Below, in pieces: positions 60,693-64,000 of a DNA stretch of 64,000 nt. Position numbers and translations under genes: made by a program. Each line of letters starts with the position of its first letter. The first letter of the stretch is position 1. The notes under the pieces were generated by a model. It had not been told where the DNA came from, ran no database searches, and saw only the letters and a program-made list of their open reading frames with translations. Origin of the DNA: Platycnemis pennipes (Eukaryota; Arthropoda; Insecta; Odonata; Platycnemididae). The DNA is taken from NCBI GenBank assembly GCA_933228895.1, contig OW121856.1:104879027-104943026 (forward strand), in the 5' to 3' direction.

Positions 60693-61361
60693 ATGGAAGC
60701 GGATGACTCCCTGAGGTACTTGGACGAGGAAGACTTGCGCTCGTACGAGGAGGACGGGGGAGGACGCGCCCAGGACAACAGCATTACCGCCTTGCGGGAG
60801 TCGCTCAGTTATCTGTCGGCGATGTATCGAGTATCTGTCGACCAGCCCCAGAGGGGGAGCAAGGGTGCGGAGGGAGGGGCCGCCGCGCCTCCGACGCCGC
60901 GCCCTGCGAGGGGGGGGACCGCGGGTGCAGACGGGTCCAAGGCCGCGCCGGCCAAGAGGGACGCCCCGAAGGCGGGTACTTCGTTCGTGCGGGGCTCTAG
61001 CTTGAGGCGCACGGTGGACGGGGCGCCGATGGCCAAGTCCACGAGGCCGGTAGGCGGTCGGAAGGCCGAGGCGGTGCAGCTGAGGCGGCCGATAGTGGTG
61101 AAGGCGCAGCCCGTGTCCCGGACGGCGTCCATGGACCGGAGGCGTCGCGAGGAGAAGCAGGAGGAGGAGGAGGGGGCGTGGAAGTACGGGACGCACCGCA
61201 GGAGCCACGACCCCGCGGCCCCGCCCCCGGAGGGTGCGCTGCCCCCGATGGGCACCGTGAGGCACTACGACGGTGTTGTCGACGTGGTCCACGTGGACGA
61301 CCAGCCACCCGGCGCCCTCCTCAATCGGGAGGTCGCCGCTGGGTCGGTAGGCGAAACGAAG
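60693..61361 (+). CDS. First coding exon B of an unidentified gene (223 codons, partial)
   Basis: The frame opens at ATG 60693 (G at -3 and +4, a good context), after an in-frame stop at 60627-60629. It runs 669 bases to ACGAAG|GTAATT, a good splice donor, ending exactly in phase 0. The protein starts MEADDSLRYLDEEDLRSYEED, an acidic segment, followed by ITALRESLSYLSAMYRVSVD, which could be a short helix. After this it is Ala/Pro/Gly-rich and basic, with SSLRRTVDG, SRTASMDRRRREEKQEEEE (near residues 147-165) and a PPPEGALPPMG segment. No folded domain, signal peptide or membrane span is visible. I do not recognise it. The antisense 340-codon ORF is a shadow of its GC-rich codons. The matching phase and junction with exon A suggest an alternative N-terminus of the same protein. 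Confidence 0.7.
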
Positions 61362-64000
61362 GTAATTGCGGGTGCAACTCGTCATAGCGGGGAGGTGTCA
61401 GGTATTCAGTCGGCTCCATTGTCATCCCTTCCCCCATTCAATGAGCTGGATCGTTTTTAATTTTTGGCCGGATGTGGTCAGAAAATATTCTTGCATCGTA
61501 GATCCCAAATTGTGTCTTCCTTACCAAGATCCACGATCAAGAAGAGAAGTGAAAGCTCTGAAGACGATTCAATTCGCGGAATACGTTCTTGTGACTAATG
61601 ATGAGAATAGGTGAAACGTAAATGTTAATTATCAGTTGCTTTTACTCGTGGGTTTTGGGAAAGTGTCGTCCTCCTCACGCTTGAAAAGATTCTCTGAGAG
61701 GCTTTGAGTGAGTGCAAGGCCGATAAGGCGTGATATAGCTGGTCAAAAAACGGGGAAAGGGGAGAGCGTGGGCGGCATTAGGATGAGAAGTAAGAGGCGA
61801 GCTGGCTTATTGCAGGGGGAGTGGTGGTGGTGGCATAAGGGAGTGGGGTGGAGTCGTGTTGAATCACACGTGAACATTTTCACGATTGCGTATTTCTCTT
61901 TTCTTCCGTCGGTTAACGTCCGTTCTCTTCCAATATCAATTCAGTCCCTTGTGGAATGTTTATCCCCGAAGAATTTTACCTGGCACATAGTTGTTTTTTT
62001 AGCGATAGTCGACCCATTGCTTTATTTTGGCCATTGTAAATTAACATACTAATAATGACCATTGAATTAACAATAGCTCCATGAGTTGAACAAATATTAA
62101 AGATAATGGTTTCATTATTTCCTACTCGTTAATTTTATCATTATCGCTTTGATCCAGAGTTCAAATATACAGGTTATTGTCGGTTGCATGGAAAGTTTGG
62201 TGTTAAATAAACCTAAAAATTGGCTTTTTAAGGGCCACCTGAAGCTTCTCCGTTAAGGAATTAGGTGTCAGTGCAGTGCCCGTGGTAATTTAGTACCTTT
62301 ATAATTTATGTGAAACTGTTAATTTATTCTGCACTTTACTTTCCATTCATGAAGCCGGAAGCCTCATTTATCTAATCGATTCCTTCCATGTGATGACGGA
62401 TGAAAGATTTCTGACGCAAATTCGTTTCCTAGTATTTTTACTCATGATTGGTGAAAAGCTCAATCTTGTGCAATAAACGAAGCTTCCTCTTTTTGCTTTG
62501 AAGTCTTGAACGGATCCGTAGTGTTCTGTTTGATATTTTCATCCGCGCATTTGATGCGATGATATTTTCGAATTTGCGAATCGTGCCCGTTTTTTTTGTG
62601 TGGCCCCCTTAGTAGGAGATGTCTCTTCGAAGAATAAAGTAGCAGTATTGAACCGATCAATGCAGGTTTTCATGGATCGTTTGACTCTTTCAACACGTCT
62701 GAATGTTTCCTTTCCACGGAATTTCCTTTGTTAGCCTAGCATTTATCATTTCTCTCTTCTCTGTGTCCACGCTGCCTATCTTTTTCTTTACAAGGAAACA
62801 AGATAGCACTATTCCATAGATACTCGTACAAAGCTTTTCAGCGACTCGGCCGTCATCAGGTACCTGATGATACCCTGTCTTGTTTCTTTGTAAATAAGAT
62901 AACCTTTCACAAAATCACGCCGAATCTATTACTTTGATCTTTCTCTTATTCGCATTTCGTTTTCTGCAAAGCTATCAATAAACCGGTTTAGTTACATACG
63001 CCATCCACCCGTTCTTCCTTATCCTAATTTTCTCCAGCAGCATTCCTCTCTAACCGCACCAAGCACATCTTCATTCTCGTTTTTTTTCTCTCCGTCCATA
63101 GTACCTTTTCCATTCCATACAACCCGCACAATCTTATCCATACATCTCCAATTTCTTCTTGTCCTTCAATGTCCATTGCTTGCGACCATTCAACACCACG
63201 CTTCATTTTCAGATCGCCATTATTCTTTCCTTAACGTTTTTACCAAGGATTCCTGTTTTAATTTATCTCCTGTGAATAAAAGTCAAGCACGATCCACGTG
63301 CATTTATCTTTGGCACTACGTCCACGTAAGATTTTTCTCGTCTTCAAGCCCCTCTATTTTAAGGCTTATCTTTCCCAGTCCTCTAGAAAGGTTGTCTCCC
63401 TCGACGATTACTCTTGCAAGATGAGAATCTCACCTAGAACGACCTTGGCGGTTACCGCTCTATATTGCACTCAAGATATTGCTAACGTATCATGTTTCAT
63501 ACCGTGAAGGCTGCGTGCGTGCTCTTCAAGTGTTTTTCTAGTGCCTATTAATTTAATTTTAGATTAGAATCGATCGATTAGATTTTAAATTGTATGCCAT
63601 TGCTTACGAAAGCCTTAACTTTGACATTTCGGTGAGTCATGTGGTAGAAAGCAAAGGTTTAATTCTTTTATGCTAATAGCTAGAGCATATTTTCCTATAC
63701 ATGCACCAAAAGTAATAGGAAATGGCATTACGTTCACATTTCACGGGAACTTCCCTGAATTTTCAGCCTTTTGTTCGTGAAGTAAACGGGCGACATGCGT
63801 GGAGAGGTAGACAGTGACAATTCCATCTCCCCTTCACTTTTACCGGCATCTCTTTTTAGTGTCGCCACCTGATGAGATTGGCTTTCGTAGTTTTGGTCTG
63901 CTAACGACGTTGGGGAACAGTCTGCTCCGCTCTTTGTATGACATGCTGTCGCGAATGGTATTTCCTTGTTGGGCAATTCATTGGAAACATCCCTTTTCAC
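61362..64000. other. Intron-like sequence after exon B
   Basis: AT-rich DNA follows the exon B donor. No downstream exon could be recognised before the window ends. A foldback at 62772-62908 is listed separately. The ORFs near 63000-63500 and at the right edge show no motif. Confidence 0.45.
62772..62908. repeat. Foldback centred near an 18-bp perfect palindrome
   Basis: TCATCAGGTACCTGATGA at 62853-62870 is a perfect palindrome. Wider out, the left text CTTTACAAGGAAACAAGATAG (near 62786-62806) is the approximate reverse complement of CTGTCTTGTTTCTTTGTAAA (near 62875-62894), so the whole region can fold with an imperfect stem of roughly 25 bp. No target-site duplication was found. Confidence 0.55.

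Noticed and set aside
60363..61385. 340-codon ORF on the minus strand, longest in the window
   Set aside because: It is exactly antisense to exon B. Its Arg/Pro/His-rich translation is what GC-rich codons give on the other strand, with no domain.

Overview
This 64 kb window looks like a gene-poor stretch of an arthropod genome, most likely an insect. The basis is AT-rich, intron-like DNA without operons, interrupted by GC- and CpG-rich islands, plus a repeat set typical of arthropods: CR1/L2-like and RTE-like non-LTR retrotransposon fragments, tRNA-derived SINEs, hAT-like elements and small TTA-flanked MITEs. I cannot name the species. A hemimetabolous or early-branching insect is only a guess.

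Only two stretches behave like real protein-coding sequence, and both look like first coding exons read on the + strand. Exon A (8966-9568, 201 codons) and exon B (60693-61361, 223 codons) sit in CpG-rich islands. Each has an upstream in-frame stop, and each ends in phase 0 at an AAG|GT splice donor. Both encode basic, low-complexity, probably disordered N-termini that I do not recognise. The simplest reading is two alternative promoters and first exons of one large gene whose shared downstream exons lie beyond the right edge. In that case 9569 to about 60.4 kb is a single intron of more than 50 kb. Two separate genes cannot be excluded.

Layout. 1-1.2 kb: a near-perfect palindrome, an (ATCT)n tail and a decayed RTE-like LINE 3' end. 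1.3-9.0 kb: a cluster of CpG- and pyrimidine-rich islands leading into exon A, with one TTA-flanked MITE. 9.6-33 kb: intron-like DNA with two copies of one SINE family, a second MITE, other repeat remnants and foldbacks. 33.3-34.5 kb: a hAT-like element with a CR1-like LINE nested inside. 41.6-47.3 kb: two more CR1-like copies, a tRNA-derived SINE, an odd snap-back SINE with clear target-site duplications, and a hAT-like element. 48.3-49.5 kb: a TA-flanked element carrying a perfect 48-bp inverted repeat around a 17-bp tandem array. 55-58.5 kb: LINE remnants, including a broken RTE-like reverse transcriptase. 60.4-61.4 kb: exon B and its island. The rest shows nothing I can support as a gene.

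No complete gene, certain functional tRNA, rRNA, CRISPR array or intact transposase was found. Long ORFs in the GC-rich islands are mostly low-complexity or antisense shadows. Everything here comes from reading the sequence by eye. Family names for repeats rest on remembered hallmarks, not on database searches.
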